From: Flavilitoribacter sp020436695 | GTDB taxonomy: Bacteria > Bacteroidota > Bacteroidia > Chitinophagales > Saprospiraceae | NCBI GenBank assembly: GCA_041392665.1 | Contig: JAWKLQ010000018.1 | Location: forward strand, 123,575-187,574 | Length of the DNA: 64,000 nucleotides | Direction of reading: 5' to 3' | In this document: positions 42,479 through 51,517 of the stretch, piece by piece | Layout: each line of letters opens with the position of its first letter | Position numbering within the stretch: the first letter of the stretch is position 1 | Position numbers and translations under genes: made by a program | Notes under the pieces: generated by a model | Seen by the model: only the letters and a program-made list of their open reading frames with translations | What the model was told of the DNA's origin: nothing | Database searches by the model: none

Positions 42479-45367
42479 TCAGCGTCCGTTGATAGAAGCA
42501 TCCATATTCAGCATCGGTATGCTTACCGTAAACCGGGTGTTATCCTTTTCCATTTTCACTTTTTTATCCGTCAATATGGCGTAGCGTTTGCTGATACTTT
42601 CCAGGCCGAAACCGGTGGAAGCTTCTGCACGCCATTTTTTTTGCAAGTTGTTCTGCACCACGATATACCCTTCTTCCGCTTCCGATATAGAAATGGTCAG
42701 CGGGTTATTCCGGCTGACGGTATTGTGTTTGATGGCATTTTCCACCAGTAGTTGAAGCGTAAGGGGAATAATATACCCTGACTGGAGCCGATCGCAGATC
42801 CGGATCTGCAGATTATCCGCAAAGCGCTCCTTGAGTATAGAAGCATAATTTCGTAGCAGATCCAATTCCTCTTCCAAAGCGATCACCGGGCTCTGCCGGT
42901 ATTGCAGTATGCTGCGATAAAAATCTGACAGTCGCTCTACATAGGTCACGGCTGCCGGCGGGTTCTCTTCAATGAGCGTAATGAGGGTATTGAAATTGTT
43001 AAACAGAAAATGAGGGTTGATCTGGCTTTTCAGTAATTCAAACTGATGCACCAGTTTTTCTCTCCTCATCATCGCCTGTTTTTCAAGTCGTTTTTCCCGC
43101 TGTCGCATGATCAGATAGATACCGACTAGCATAATTGCCGTGATCAAAATAGCAAACCAGGGCGTACGCCAGAAAGGGGGCGTAATGGTAAATCGGTACA
43201 TGATCTGTGGCTCCGGAAAAAACAGATCATTGTCGGAAGCGGAAAGACAAAATGTATAATCTCCCGGCGGAAGCTGGGAATAAACCGCACGCTGATCCCG
43301 CGAGATGATCCAATCCGGATTAAAGCCTTCGAGCTTATAACGGTAACGAACCGATTCCGGATCGGAATACCACAGACCGGAATAGTCAAAGATCAGATTA
43401 TTTCGGTGATGTGGGAAAATATGCTCCTTATTAAAATCGATCGCCTGTAGATCAACGGAGATCCCTCTCAACTGCGCCTGCGGTTGTATCTGTTTTACAG
43501 GCAATGTACTTGAATACCGAATGATGCCCTGTTGGGTCCCGATCCAGATATTGCCTTCAGTATCTTCACAAAAAGCATTCAGGTTCGGTTCGATCTCACC
43601 GATACCCACCTCCTTATCGTAATAGATCAATTGACCGGCGGCGGGATCCAGCAGATCGATCCCATCCGGATGGATCAGTACCAATTTACCTTTCCGGTCG
43701 GTGGCCATGCCTGCAATATCATTGTTTCGCAAGCCCTTGGATAGTTCAAATTTCTGGATTTGCCGGCCATCATAGAGAAATATCCCTTCTTTTGGGGAGC
43801 TGAACCAAATATTGCCCCTGGCATCTTCCGTAATGGTGTATACCGATCTCACCGGCAGGCTATCCTGCCCGGCAAGGTGTTCAAAGCGGCCGCTACTCAG
43901 CCGGCTCACGCCTTCCCCATCCGTAGCAAACCATACCTGCTCTTTACTGTCTACAAAAACTTTATAGATGAAATTGGTCCCCAGACCGTCTTCATGGCTA
44001 TAATTACGAAATTCCAACTTAGGGGGCGATAGTACAGGATCATTCCGGAAGGCGATCTCCGTAACTCCGCCAAGCGTGGCCAGCCAGATCCGGTCGCGGA
44101 TACCGTCGATGGAGAAGATGCTGCCATTCGTCAATCCGTTCGATTCCGTAAGCAGGTGATATTTTTCCTGATCCGGCTTAAATATATAAAGACCTTCACC
44201 GAAAGTGCCCGCCCAGATATTACCGTAATTATCCTGATAGAGTGACAGGCAATTGACGGGTAACTGCAGATGAAACGAATCCGCACCGGAAGGAAGATGA
44301 TCGCGCAGAAAAAGTCCCTGCTGGGTGCCCACCCAGAGCCGGTTATAGTCATCCATCAGCATGGCCTGTACGTTGCTGATACCATGCTGGATAAATTCGA
44401 AAAGCAGGTTGGCCGACAGCAATTGATTGGTGTTGCTGAGAATCCACATATTGCCTTCTGCATCGCGGTGCAGATCGCTGATCCGAGACATGTTTAGCCG
44501 GGCATCTGTTATTTTTGACAGAAGACTATCCGACAACCGATAGCGCCAGATACCGGATTTTTCGGTACCGATCCACAACTCATCAGCACTCACTACTTCC
44601 AGACTGCTGATCACGCCGTGGTCCCATTCCGGCATCCAGAATTCGATCCGGTCTTGGTCGGTCGACATCAGACCGAATCCCCGGTCATAAGTACCTACCC
44701 ACATCTTATCTTCGTCCACCGGCTCCAGTACCCGGACGATCTCATCCGGCAATCCATGACTACGGTCGATGTGTTTTACCTTTTTAACATTACCATCCAG
44801 CCAGCAAATGCTGATGCCATCGTCAGTTCCCGCCCATACCCGTCCGTCAGCATCGGCCTGCAGGGTATAGATGTCAGCTCCGGCCAATCCGTCATCTGTA
44901 CCAAAATTGTACAGCCTCTTACCGTTCCAGTAATAGAGTCCTTCTCCGTAGGTGGCCAGCCATAAGTTACCGGCACGGTCGTTGACAAATCCGGTGATCG
45001 CAGCGGAAGGCCATCCTTCTTCCGGCTGCCAGGCCTTTAAGTGATTGAAAACATCGTATTGGAAGATCCCTCCGTCCTGATATCCGATCCAGAGTATACT
45101 GTCGCGATCCCGAAAAATGCTGCTCACGCGGTTATCGGCCAGGCTATCCGACCGGGTCAGCAATTCGTATTGGTGGCCATCGTACAGTACCAGCCCGTTC
45201 TCGGAAGCCAGCCACAGGAAATATCCATCCGACTGATAAATGCTTTTAACAGGGATGTGACTTAATTCTTCCGGTAATTCGTGATCCCGAAAAAACGGCT
45301 GTTGGGCATTGATGGAGAAGGTCAGCCCGAATAGAAGAAATAATATGCCGTATTTTACTGATCGCAT
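42479..45367 (-). CDS. Reg_prop/Y_Y_Y two-component sensor with LytS-type kinase
   Basis: 962 residues with signal peptide (...LTFSINAQQ). Outer part: two seven-bladed Reg_prop propellers (repeating WIGTxxG(I/L) units such as ILWIGYQDGGIFQYD) and a Y_Y_Y domain ending before a membrane helix near residue 745 (WFAILITAIMLVGIYLI). The cytoplasmic part is a His_kinase/LytS module with SQINPHFLFNNFNTL (phosphoacceptor His) and an ATPase with LQLLVENAIKHN and GFGLESI. No DNA-binding domain is attached, so signalling goes through the adjacent LytTR regulator. In other Bacteroidota such propellers sense oligosaccharides; here there are no glycan genes nearby, so the signal is open. Confidence 0.94.
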   Translation of the reverse strand: MRSVKYGILFLLFGLTFSINAQQPFFRDHELPEELSHIPVKSIYQSDGYFLWLASENGLVLYDGHQYELLTRSDSLADNRVSSIFRDRDSILWIGYQDGGIFQYDVFNHLKAWQPEEGWPSAAITGFVNDRAGNLWLATYGEGLYYWNGKRLYNFGTDDGLAGADIYTLQADADGRVWAGTDDGISICWLDGNVKKVKHIDRSHGLPDEIVRVLEPVDEDKMWVGTYDRGFGLMSTDQDRIEFWMPEWDHGVISSLEVVSADELWIGTEKSGIWRYRLSDSLLSKITDARLNMSRISDLHRDAEGNMWILSNTNQLLSANLLFEFIQHGISNVQAMLMDDYNRLWVGTQQGLFLRDHLPSGADSFHLQLPVNCLSLYQDNYGNIWAGTFGEGLYIFKPDQEKYHLLTESNGLTNGSIFSIDGIRDRIWLATLGGVTEIAFRNDPVLSPPKLEFRNYSHEDGLGTNFIYKVFVDSKEQVWFATDGEGVSRLSSGRFEHLAGQDSLPVRSVYTITEDARGNIWFSSPKEGIFLYDGRQIQKFELSKGLRNNDIAGMATDRKGKLVLIHPDGIDLLDPAAGQLIYYDKEVGIGEIEPNLNAFCEDTEGNIWIGTQQGIIRYSSTLPVKQIQPQAQLRGISVDLQAIDFNKEHIFPHHRNNLIFDYSGLWYSDPESVRYRYKLEGFNPDWIISRDQRAVYSQLPPGDYTFCLSASDNDLFFPEPQIMYRFTITPPFWRTPWFAILITAIMLVGIYLIMRQREKRLEKQAMMRREKLVHQFELLKSQINPHFLFNNFNTLITLIEENPPAAVTYVERLSDFYRSILQYRQSPVIALEEELDLLRNYASILKERFADNLQIRICDRLQSGYIIPLTLQLLVENAIKHNTVSRNNPLTISISEAEEGYIVVQNNLQKKWRAEASTGFGLESISKRYAILTDKKVKMEKDNTRFTVSIPMLNMDASINGR

Positions 45368-45407
45368 TTTTGATTAAATGTGGGGTATTTGGACACTCCC
45401 CTGCCAT

Positions 45408-45977
45408 TTATTCCGCCGGTTTCGGTTGCAAAAAGATAGCCATATCCACCATGATCTCCTCTGCGATCTTCTGATGGACAATTCGCGGGATCGATATTTT
45501 GTGATCCTCCAAAAGGACGGTAAAATCGGCCCGTATACTGATACCGTCTTTGGTCACATTCAACTGCCCTTTAATGATGCGCTCCTGCTTTACACCGTGT
45601 ATGTCCAACACTCCTTTGGCACGCACTTCGTAACTGCCGGGGGCAAAAAAATCTACTTCCTCGATGATCTTTCCCACGAAGGTTGCCCGGGGATATCGCT
45701 TGCTCTCCAGATAGTTTTCATTGAAGTGCTCGCGTTGTAACGGGCTATTGAATCCCTGAAATGTAGGAATATCTACGGAAAAGGCAAAGCTCCCCTTTTC
45801 GGTATCCAACACGCCTTTCAATTCTGCGGAGGTAGCTTCGATCAGTTCCAGCGGCGCATCGGATTTAAAATGCATGCGACCGTTCTCCGCCAGATAATGA
45901 GTCTGGCCCCATAAATTACCTAGGATAAAGAGGTAAAAGACACAACTAAAATACAACCTCATTGTTTTCATACGCAT
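45408..45977 (-). CDS. YceI family periplasmic protein (second copy)
   Basis: 189 residues. Start chosen at ATG 45977; ATGs at 45971 and 45962 are equally able to open the signal (MRLYFSCVFYLFILGNLWGQ). The YceI fold is seen in YLAENGRMHFKSDAPLELIEATSAELKGVLDTEKGSFAF, QREHFNENYLESKRYPRATFVGKI and IRADFTVLLEDHKISIPRIV. It precedes the sensor gene by 40 bases, so YceI, sensor and regulator may be one operon, suggesting that the two-component system responds to or controls the lipid ligand of YceI. Confidence 0.9.
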   Translation of the reverse strand: MRMKTMRLYFSCVFYLFILGNLWGQTHYLAENGRMHFKSDAPLELIEATSAELKGVLDTEKGSFAFSVDIPTFQGFNSPLQREHFNENYLESKRYPRATFVGKIIEEVDFFAPGSYEVRAKGVLDIHGVKQERIIKGQLNVTKDGISIRADFTVLLEDHKISIPRIVHQKIAEEIMVDMAIFLQPKPAE

Positions 45978-46142
45978 TTTATGTGAGAATGCTCATCATT
46001 TTGTATTATGCCGCCGCAATGGCCCGAACCTAATATCCTGACAAATGTTGCCCTAAGTGAACCATGCCGGCAAAAAAACACATCCGAACCGGGAAAAAAC
46101 CGGTATGAATAGGATTTGTTTCAACGAATTTATCACCTTTTT

Positions 46143-47192
46143 ATGCAAAAAAAGACCCCCATTTACGGCTTCAATGCCGAATTGGAACAGGAATACCGCC
46201 AGTTGCTGGATAAGAGCAACCGGCTGGAAGATCGTCTGGAGGCCTACGATTTTTTGACCGATTCGGAGGTGGGCGATACCTCGCTGATCCGGGCCCGGAA
46301 TATAGAGCGGGAATTCAATGTCCGCCAGCTTTTTCTAAAATTTGAAGGAGGCAACCCCACCGGTACCCAGAAAGACCGGATTGCCTTTGCCCAGTGCCGG
46401 GATGCCATCCGTCGCGGATATGATGTGCTCTGTTTGGCCACCTGTGGCAATTACGGAGTAGCCTGTGCACTGGCGGCCAAATACGCCGGTCTGGAATGTC
46501 GGATCTATATCCCGAAAACCTATCATTCCAAACGGGTAGAGGAAATGGAACAGCTCGGTGCCATCATTGCCCGCATTGATGGGGATTACGAAGCTACCGT
46601 GGCCGCTTCCCAGCAGATAGCCAGTGACCGGGAATGGTACGATGCCAATCCCGGCGGTGAGAATACCTCCCTCCAGCTCCGCGCGTACGGGGATATCGCT
46701 TATGAGATCTACGACGAACTTCGGGATGCTCCCAAAATTGTGGCGGCCCCGGTTTCCAACGGTACCGTACTTACGGGCATTTACAAAGGCTTTGTTCGTT
46801 TGTACCGTCGGGGTAAAACCTCCCGCATTCCCCAGATGGTGGCCGGATCAGCTTTCCGGAAAAACCCGATCATAATGTCTCTCCTCAACGGTAAATCTGC
46901 GTATGAAGACCTTCCGCCGGATGATATCCATGAGACCATCGTCAACGAGCCGCTCATCAACTGGCACTCTTTCGACGGCGATATTACTTTTGATGCCATC
47001 CGACAGTCCGAAGGCTGGGCTCGCAATGTAACCGATAAACGCATGATGCAGCTTTCCAAACTGCTACTAGAAACAGAAGGTCTCAATGTACTACCCGCTG
47101 CTACGGCCGGACTGGCGGCCCTGGTGGAGCCGCCGAATAAGGACATGTTGAACAACGACCGTTTTGTGGTGATATTGACGAGTCGGAGATGA
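46143..47192 (+). CDS. PLP-dependent threonine synthase-like enzyme
   Basis: 349 residues from ATG 46143 (MQKKTPIYGFNAELEQEY); a TTG at 46116 is less likely. Fold-type II PLP enzyme: the Schiff-base lysine is in GGNPTGTQKDRIAFAQC, the phosphate-binding loop in ATCGNYGVACAL and another cofactor loop in AAPVSNGTVLTGIYKG. Closest in feel to threonine synthase/cysteate synthase, though shorter at the N-terminus than canonical ThrC and without the usual SLKDRA sequence (TGTQKDRIA instead). It stands alone, ending at a hairpin shared with the next gene; the reaction should not be assumed. Confidence 0.83.
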   Translation: MQKKTPIYGFNAELEQEYRQLLDKSNRLEDRLEAYDFLTDSEVGDTSLIRARNIEREFNVRQLFLKFEGGNPTGTQKDRIAFAQCRDAIRRGYDVLCLATCGNYGVACALAAKYAGLECRIYIPKTYHSKRVEEMEQLGAIIARIDGDYEATVAASQQIASDREWYDANPGGENTSLQLRAYGDIAYEIYDELRDAPKIVAAPVSNGTVLTGIYKGFVRLYRRGKTSRIPQMVAGSAFRKNPIIMSLLNGKSAYEDLPPDDIHETIVNEPLINWHSFDGDITFDAIRQSEGWARNVTDKRMMQLSKLLLETEGLNVLPAATAGLAALVEPPNKDMLNNDRFVVILTSRR

Positions 47193-47206
47193 TGGAAAAC
47201 CTGAAG

Positions 47207-47257
47207 AGGGTGTCTCATAGATCAGTGCAAAGAAAGTCTATGAGACAGCCTCACCCT
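47207..47257. terminator. hairpin between convergent genes
   Basis: Arms agggtgtctcatag (47207-47220) and ctatgagacagcctcaccct (47238-47257) form a long stem with a short bulge. It lies between the stops of the PLP enzyme and the S74 protein and probably works in both directions. Confidence 0.7.
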
Positions 47258-47266
47258 TACAACTCA

Positions 47267-48802
47267 TCACTTCATTGCCTGCATTTTTTTCGTATCCACC
47301 AGTTCTCCATCCAGGACCAGGCTATAAAAATAGATACCCTGGCTCAGCTGGGCAGTCTCGAGGATGGTTTTCCCCTGGCCACGCTCAGACACGATCATTG
47401 ATCTCAGCACACGGCCGGTAGCGTCCGTAAACCGGATCTCTGCTTTACGCACTGAATCGGGAATGAAGTAGGAAATGGCCGTGCTACCAGAAAAGGGATT
47501 CGGTTGATTCTGATCGAGGCGGGCACTGCTCAAGGTTCCAACATTCGGATCATTCTGAGCGCTATTACTTTGCCCCATTTGCCGGACCAGGGCTTCCAGT
47601 TCGTTCAGCCGGTTTTCCAATGCTTCGTTCTGACGTTGCATAGTTTCGTTATCTCGTTCCAGCGCGCTTATCCGGTCCTCTTTATCTTCCAGCATTTTTT
47701 GTTGTTCCTGCATTGCCTGAGTAAGAATGGGTACCAGCGTGAGATAGTCTACGCCCAGGTAGTCGATCTCCTCCGTACTAAGCTTTCCCTGCTCAACCTC
47801 GGTAGCAATGACATTTTTTTGCTGGTGTACCAGCTCCGGAAATACTTCCTGCAATTCCTGGGCAATAAATCCGAACTGCCGGCCGGCAGCCAGATTCATC
47901 CGTTTAAATTCCTCCCGCTTCATATCAAAAGAGCGGGGCTGGAGCTTCATGACGCGGTCGAGTGCGGTAAAAGAAGTAATATTTTTCTTGAACTTCCGGT
48001 CAGATACATTGCTGAACGTACCGGTATAGGCCAGGTTACCATTCGCAAACACACCATAAGTGGTGCCCGAGCCATCGGTATCGCCGTAAATACCGTATTT
48101 AGTGCCGGTACTGGTATTAGCGTAGCCGTGTACACCAAAACGGGCGCCTATCCCAGTACCGGAATCAGCTGCGTAAATACCCCAGGTAGTGCCGTCTGAG
48201 CTTCCGACATGGTTCGGCCAGATACCCACCTGCTGAATGCTGCCTTCGTAAACGTATAACTGAGCGTCACCCGTTAATGATGAAGAACCGACCGTAAGAT
48301 TACCGATAAAAGGATTGGCATAAAGAAAGGACAGGTCAGTGGAAACCGCCCCCAGCAAGCGGTGATATTCCAGTGAGAAGGCTGAAGCTACCTGATCTCC
48401 CGGATCAAAAGTCCCCGCGTCGGTAAGCCCGACTCTCCAGCTTTCTTCATCCGGGCTGCCCTCACTTCCTCCGATGGTCGAGAAGGATAGCTCACGGCGA
48501 TCAAAATTGCCTTTACTGGCCGGAAACAAGGCAAAATCTTCTACGGTAAGCCCTGCCGTATTGATCTTTGACCGCAGGAGATCATCTCCGGCGGAAACCG
48601 TATTCTCGGTGATATCGGTATAACTGAAACCATTTTGGATATGGATGGCTCCAATGTTAAAATACGCGCCGGCAAAGGGATTACCCAGATCTTCAAATGA
48701 TAGACTGGTTGGAGACAATTTTGAAGAAAGTTGTCCGGTAACGGTGATGGTAATTAGTGAAAATACCAGAAATGGAATGAGTACATTGATCGGGTTTTTC
48801 AT
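47267..48802 (-). CDS. secreted protein with S74 (tail-fibre chaperone) domain and T9SS sorting tail
   Basis: 511 residues with a signal peptide. The N-terminal half is beta-rich with many Gly/Thr/Ser loops (GTKYGIYGDTDGSGTTYGVFANG) like surface fibre repeats. Residues about 270-385 form a peptidase S74/intramolecular chaperone domain: SDRKFKKNITSFTALDRV, QFGFIAQELQEVFPELV, VDYLTLVPILTQAMQEQQ. A leucine-zipper coiled coil follows (EDRISALERDNETMQRQNEALENRLNELEALV), then a T9SS sorting domain (NQPNPFSGSTAISYF ... LSQGIYFYSLVLDG). Probably a trimeric surface adhesin or fibre whose tail is processed after folding. Confidence 0.88.
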   Translation of the reverse strand: MKNPINVLIPFLVFSLITITVTGQLSSKLSPTSLSFEDLGNPFAGAYFNIGAIHIQNGFSYTDITENTVSAGDDLLRSKINTAGLTVEDFALFPASKGNFDRRELSFSTIGGSEGSPDEESWRVGLTDAGTFDPGDQVASAFSLEYHRLLGAVSTDLSFLYANPFIGNLTVGSSSLTGDAQLYVYEGSIQQVGIWPNHVGSSDGTTWGIYAADSGTGIGARFGVHGYANTSTGTKYGIYGDTDGSGTTYGVFANGNLAYTGTFSNVSDRKFKKNITSFTALDRVMKLQPRSFDMKREEFKRMNLAAGRQFGFIAQELQEVFPELVHQQKNVIATEVEQGKLSTEEIDYLGVDYLTLVPILTQAMQEQQKMLEDKEDRISALERDNETMQRQNEALENRLNELEALVRQMGQSNSAQNDPNVGTLSSARLDQNQPNPFSGSTAISYFIPDSVRKAEIRFTDATGRVLRSMIVSERGQGKTILETAQLSQGIYFYSLVLDGELVDTKKMQAMK

Positions 48803-49104
48803 AGGTGCTTTGGTTTTATATGAAAAAATAATAGCTGGCTATCGATTATTAATAGCAGAGATCAGCATCTTTATGATAAATAAGAAAACAGGCTCAGGTA
48901 AGCTGGTTGCAGGATAGTTCGTATTCAATCGAAAAAGAGATCTTTGAAACTCTAGAGAAATTTCAACTAATAAATCTCCTAGAGATATAAAGATAATTAA
49001 ATATTTGATTTTAGCTATAATTGACAGATTATGCAGCGGGATAATATCTTACGGAGTAACTGTAGCACGATCTTAAAGAAAAATCCATCTAATACCAATT
49101 GCCT
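48803..49104. other. 302-bp intergenic region
   Basis: A+T-rich spacer between two divergently transcribed genes. No gene, clear promoter consensus or repeat that I can support. Confidence 0.5.
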
Positions 49105-49497
49105 ATGAACCAATATATTGCCCGAATGGCCCTGGTAGTCAGAGACTATGATGAGGCGATCGCCTGGTTTACCCAGAAGTTGAATTTCCGGCTGATAGAA
49201 GATACCCGACTGTCTGAAGAAAAACGCTGGGTGGTAGTAGCTCCGCCGGGTGCCGTAGAATGTTTCCTCCTGCTGGCCAAAGCGGCAAATGAACGACAAC
49301 TGACCAGAGTTGGTGATCAGACCGGCGGTAGAGTTTTCATGTTCCTGTACACGGATGATTTCTGGCGGGACTACGAGCAGATGCTCAGTCGGGGCATCGA
49401 ATTTGCCCGGCCACCGAAGGAGGAGCCCTACGGTACAGTGGCTGTCTTTAAGGATCTCTATGGCAATTTGTGGGACTTCATTCAACCCACCGAATAA
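49105..49497 (+). CDS. VOC (glyoxalase/bleomycin-resistance) superfamily protein
   Basis: 130 residues from ATG 49105 (a TTG two codons earlier gives MPM...). Two beta-alpha-beta-beta-beta modules of the vicinal oxygen chelate fold: NQYIARMALVVRDYDEAIAWFTQKLNFRLIEDT and RVFMFLYTDDFWRDYEQML, with the C-terminal metal-type motif DLYGNLWDFIQP. Members include glyoxalases, dioxygenases and drug-binding proteins; the substrate cannot be told. It is a lone gene. Confidence 0.9.
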   Translation: MNQYIARMALVVRDYDEAIAWFTQKLNFRLIEDTRLSEEKRWVVVAPPGAVECFLLLAKAANERQLTRVGDQTGGRVFMFLYTDDFWRDYEQMLSRGIEFARPPKEEPYGTVAVFKDLYGNLWDFIQPTE

Positions 49498-49543
49498 CAA
49501 TTACTGACTGCGATTCAAGCTCTGACTCTAACAGGCATAATCA

Positions 49544-49906
49544 TTACTCCACTAACTCGATCAATGCCTGAGGTAAATTCAGGTCTCGAATCTTCAGCCG
49601 ATACCCGTATTTACCGTTTTTCAACGGTTTTTCCCCCACAAAATCAATAGGTTGGAGCCGGAACTCCACTCCATCGATATTGAATGTACAGGAAGCATAA
49701 TGGTAGGCCTTCTCGTAGATCTGATAATCCGTTTTGCCGCCTTTTTTTACATTGCCGTAATAATGATCTGACACGAATACATCCGTAATGTCATGGCCCG
49801 TAGCATTTTCAACCCGGATGAGTGTCCAATGGCTGGCTTCGCAATTTCCTAGCAGAAAGGACAAACCGATGATTATCAGGAGATGGAGTTGTTTAATCTT
49901 GCCCAT
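49544..49906 (-). CDS. small lipoprotein of unknown function
   Basis: 120 residues from ATG 49906, chosen because it opens the lipoprotein signal MGKIKQLHLLIIIGLSFLLGNC; the frame is open to 50008 without sense. Mature part: SHWTLIRVENATGHDITDVFVSDHYYGNVKKGGKTDYQIY, a beta-sandwich-like pattern with many aromatics and an ending YGYRLKIRDLNLPQALIELVE. No family recognised. It lies between the VOC gene (convergent) and the gliding-type protein (same strand, 151 bases upstream). Confidence 0.7.
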   Translation of the reverse strand: MGKIKQLHLLIIIGLSFLLGNCEASHWTLIRVENATGHDITDVFVSDHYYGNVKKGGKTDYQIYEKAYHYASCTFNIDGVEFRLQPIDFVGEKPLKNGKYGYRLKIRDLNLPQALIELVE

Positions 49907-50057
49907 AGTTTTAATTTTAGTAATGTCCATTACTGATAGACGAAGAGTTGAGCTTTTTTGGTTGGGCATTTTCCAGTACCCTGTAAGATTGCCGACATTA
50001 AAACGCATTGCTACCGGAAGGAGTATTTTGATCGGAAGTCTCAGGTCTCCGCAATTT

Positions 50058-51158
50058 CTAATTTACAACATTCACTTCCCCCTGCCGGACCTCTGTAGTG
50101 CCATTTTCAAACTCAATCTCAATAAAGTAAACATACACCCCGGCTGCTACCTTTTTATTTCTGAATATCCCATCCCACCATTGATCGGATGCATTGATGG
50201 GAAAATCAAGAGCCTGATAAAGTTGTGCCCCCCATCGGTTATAGATCCTGTAGGCCATTATCTTAGCATCTAATCCAGACCCGGTATTTATCTGGAAAAG
50301 ATCATTAACCCCATCTCCATTGGGAGAGAATACATTTGGAATATAAATCGGGCACTCCAGTTGCGACACACTAATTTTTGAATCTACGGTGCATCCTGCC
50401 TCATCGGTAAAAGCTACCGTATATTCCCCGGCAGCCAGTTCCTGAAAAGCATTATTAACAGGAGTGGGATTACCGTTTATGGATGCATCGATGCGGTTGC
50501 CGCCAGATATTTCATATAGAATGCGGCCGTTATCCTGTCCGCAGGTAGCCGGGAACGATTCTATTTTTTCAATGACAGGAGGACTAAGCATTCCAATGAC
50601 AACTTCTTTACTATCCTGACAATTAAAACTGTCCCGGATAGTAAGCACGTAATTTCCAGCTGCTAATTTTTCGAAAACATTTTCATCCTGAAAGTTTGCT
50701 CCGTTGATGGAATACTGAATACCGGTGGTAGCATTCACTTTTACGCTTAGGGAGCCATTGCTTTCATTGCAGCTTGCCGCCTCTATCTCAATTGAGTCAA
50801 TTTCCAGTATATGCGGTTGCACCACAAAAGTTTGCTGCGTAACCAGGCCGTATCCGTCAAGCATGGTATAAATGTCTACCGCATAATTTCCGTACTCCTG
50901 CGCTTCAATAGTTGCAGTGGTCTCATCAATTACCTGGCCCTCGTAGTACCAGGTATAAATAATACTGTCGTAAAGCTGATTGACTTTTGCTTCCAGGATA
51001 GCCGTACGCTGACAGGTATCGGGTGGCGATACGGCCAGCTTTTTGACTGGCTTATTCTCGTGGTAACTGCCAATAGCCGTCGGTAGTTCCAGTATTGAAG
51101 CCCATGTTGTACAGTTGATGACAGCCAACAATGATATGAGGAATATTTTCTTGATCAT
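50058..51158 (-). CDS. gliding-motility-type protein with CHU_C (T9SS type B) C-terminal domain
   Basis: 366 residues with signal peptide (...TTWASILEL). After a PKD/Ig-like beginning (YDSIIYTWYYEGQVIDETTATIEAQEYGNYAV), two SprB-type repeats occur (ASCNESNGSLSVKVNATTGIQYSINGANFQDENVFEKLAAGNYVLTI and the later TCGQDNGRILYEISGGNRIDASINGNPTPVNNAFQELAAGEYTV, quoted here only as landmarks of position 140-270). The end, IYIPNVFSPNGDGVNDLFQI ... YNRWGAQLY ... WWDGIFRNKKVAAGVYVYFIE, is the gliding-motility C-terminal domain that directs export through T9SS. Probably a small surface adhesin. Confidence 0.9.
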   Translation of the reverse strand: MIKKIFLISLLAVINCTTWASILELPTAIGSYHENKPVKKLAVSPPDTCQRTAILEAKVNQLYDSIIYTWYYEGQVIDETTATIEAQEYGNYAVDIYTMLDGYGLVTQQTFVVQPHILEIDSIEIEAASCNESNGSLSVKVNATTGIQYSINGANFQDENVFEKLAAGNYVLTIRDSFNCQDSKEVVIGMLSPPVIEKIESFPATCGQDNGRILYEISGGNRIDASINGNPTPVNNAFQELAAGEYTVAFTDEAGCTVDSKISVSQLECPIYIPNVFSPNGDGVNDLFQINTGSGLDAKIMAYRIYNRWGAQLYQALDFPINASDQWWDGIFRNKKVAAGVYVYFIEIEFENGTTEVRQGEVNVVN

Positions 51159-51517
51159 ATTATACCAATATAACGCAAGTTGTCAGATATAAGGACAATA
51201 CCGGAGTCCATTATGGGGAATTGTAGATCCCTTACAACTTAGACTTTTTCTAAGGGAAATTAACCTGCCCATGCAACATTCCTTTCGGGCCGTGGTCTTT
51301 AGGGATATAACGCAAACAAATAGGAGCGATTCTTTAAGTGACGGAGCAAAAATAAATGAACCAATTTTAGGTTTTTAATATTTCGCTAAGCCATTGACAG
51401 TAGGAAATGGTGTGCGAAATTTTCAAAACCTCTAGGAAAAATTGGTGCATTTATTTCCGTCAAACTACTAAGAAACGGTTTCGTAAGCTTTACTTCTTCA
51501 CCTTAAATCTTAGTGCT
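51159..51517. other. 359-bp intergenic region
   Basis: Spacer between divergent genes. No repeat, RNA gene or convincing promoter consensus seen. Confidence 0.5.
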
